This document shows, piece by piece, positions 62,984-64,000 of a stretch of DNA of 64,000 bases. Every line of letters begins with the position of its first letter. The first letter of the stretch is position 1. Source of the stretch: Pelagihabitans pacificus (lineage in GTDB: Bacteria; Bacteroidota; Bacteroidia; Flavobacteriales; Flavobacteriaceae); NCBI RefSeq assembly GCF_009371985.2, contig NZ_VIKU02000008.1, positions 1-64,000 of the forward strand, written 5' to 3'. Made by a program: the position numbers and the translations under genes. The notes beneath the pieces were generated by a model. It was not told where the DNA came from, searched no databases, and was given only the letters and a program-made list of their open reading frames with translations.

Positions 62984-64000
62984 ATGATCTACCAACGCAG
63001 CAGTGCCCTTTTTGCCGAAGCCAAAAAATACATTCCCGGAGGGGTCAATTCCCCGGTCCGTGCCTTTAAGGCCGTAGGGGGCGACCCCATCTTTGTGAAG
63101 GAGGCCAAGGGGGCCTACCTCTATGACGAAGATGGCAACCGCCTGATCGACTATATCGCCTCCTGGGGCCCGATGATATTGGGACATGCCCATGAGCCTG
63201 TGGTTCAAGCCGTAATCGAGAAGACCAAGAAAGGGACCTCCTTTGGGATGCCCACCGAGATCGAGACCGAGTTGGCCCAACTCGCGGTATCGATGGTGCC
63301 CAATATCGATAAGATCCGTTTTGTGAACAGTGGTACAGAAGCCTGTATGAGTGCGGTGCGCTTGGCGCGGGGGTATACCGGGAAGGACAAGATCATCAAA
63401 TTTGCAGGTTGTTACCACGGTCATTCCGACTCCTTTTTGATTCAGGCGGGGAGCGGGGCGGTTACCTTTGGGAGTCCCAATAGCCCCGGGGTGACCCAGG
63501 GTACTGCCAGGGATACCCTGTTGGCCGACTACAACAATTTGGAAAGCGTTCGAACCTTGGTCGAGGCCAATCGGGGAGCCATCGCGGCCGTGATCATCGA
63601 ACCCGTCGCGGGGAATATGGGCTGTATCCCGCCCACGGACAAATTTATCCAAGGCTTGCGTACCCTTTGCACGGCCGAAAACATCCTCCTGATTTTTGAT
63701 GAGGTAATGACCGGATTTCGTTTAGCGCGCGGGGGCGCGCAGGAGGTCTTGGGCATCGATGCCGACATTGTCACTTTTGGCAAGGTCATCGGTGGCGGAC
63801 TCCCGGTAGGCGCCTTTGCGGCCAATGCGGAAATCATGGCCCACTTGGCACCGGAGGGACCGGTATATCAAGCGGGGACCTTGAGCGGCAACCCTTTGGC
63901 GATGGGTGCCGGACTCGCCATGCTGACCGAATTGAACGAACGGCCCGAGATATTTGAAAGTCTGGAGGAAAAGACCATACACCTGCACGAAGGTTTTGAC
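62984..64000 (+). CDS. hemL: Glutamate-1-semialdehyde 2,1-aminomutase (5' part)
   Basis: The first 339 codons of HemL, which makes 5-aminolevulinate from glutamate semialdehyde for heme/tetrapyrrole synthesis. It continues past base 64000, so it is cut by the window end (full length ~430). Seen are [56 protein letters not shown] and [16 protein letters not shown], where Lys binds PLP. It is ordinary. Confidence 0.96.
   Translation, partial: MIYQRSSALFAEAKKYIPGGVNSPVRAFKAVGGDPIFVKEAKGAYLYDEDGNRLIDYIASWGPMILGHAHEPVVQAVIEKTKKGTSFGMPTEIETELAQLAVSMVPNIDKIRFVNSGTEACMSAVRLARGYTGKDKIIKFAGCYHGHSDSFLIQAGSGAVTFGSPNSPGVTQGTARDTLLADYNNLESVRTLVEANRGAIAAVIIEPVAGNMGCIPPTDKFIQGLRTLCTAENILLIFDEVMTGFRLARGGAQEVLGIDADIVTFGKVIGGGLPVGAFAANAEIMAHLAPEGPVYQAGTLSGNPLAMGAGLAMLTELNERPEIFESLEEKTIHLHEGFD

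Overview
The window looks like chromosomal DNA of a marine-type flavobacterium (Bacteroidota, Flavobacteriaceae). The evidence is the gene content (GSCFA, DUF4230, DUF5522, TPM/LemA, two-subunit methylmalonyl-CoA mutase, a ~585-residue aromatic amino acid hydroxylase), the scarcity of Shine-Dalgarno sequences, and several TAnnTTTG (-7) promoter boxes. The genus cannot be fixed from the sequence alone. No IS element with intact ends, prophage or CRISPR array was seen.

Layout. 0-3.1 kb: the end of an FAH-family enzyme, two small proteins, and an AraC regulator divergent from a VOC protein. 3.1-4.6 kb: tRNA-Arg(TCT) with tandem repeats (63 bp and 255 bp periods) downstream of it and scars of tRNA 3' ends on both sides. 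4.6-29.2 kb: a large exopolysaccharide/capsule locus. It holds a WcaJ-type initiating transferase, a Wzc-type tyrosine kinase, Wzx flippase, Wzy-like polymerase/ligase, at least six glycosyltransferases, a hexapeptide acetyltransferase, an FkbM methyltransferase, MurA- and MurB-like paralogues, a repeat-rich secreted protein, and a 1261-residue protein that joins a GT2 synthase to two glycosidase-like domains, next to a glycosidase-like lipoprotein. 29.2-32.9 kb: both methylmalonyl-CoA mutase subunits. 33-37 kb: small regulators and stress-type proteins. 37-41.6 kb: TerC, two secreted putative Cys/His enzymes and a secreted alpha/beta hydrolase. 41.7-42.1 kb: initiator tRNA-fMet followed by a near-perfect 151 bp duplication that repeats the tRNA 3' end and its terminator. 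42.2-49.2 kb: AgcS transporter, Era, Der, then TPM/TPM/LemA and MerR/M23. 49.3-55.3 kb: AlaS, a TPR lipoprotein, GSCFA, DUF4230 and DinB. 55.3-60.5 kb: a CE15-like esterase, the DUF3291/aromatic amino acid hydroxylase pair with a divergent Lrp regulator, and small proteins. 60.8-64 kb: a mini-metallopeptidase-like membrane protein, a PLP deaminase, a GH73-LysM lipoprotein, and HemL cut by the window end.

How the genes work together. The polysaccharide locus has the parts of a Wzx/Wzy pathway (initiation, assembly, flipping, polymerisation, Wzc control) but no Wza export protein. It also carries what looks like a separate synthase-dependent system: the GT2-glycosidase fusion plus the lipoprotein. 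MurA/MurB-like genes inside the same minus-strand operon as Wzx and Wzy suggest that a lactyl-ether (muramic-type) sugar is built into the polymer. The most unusual signals are this enzyme set, the fusion synthase, and the repeated tRNA 3'-end duplications at two separate tRNA genes.
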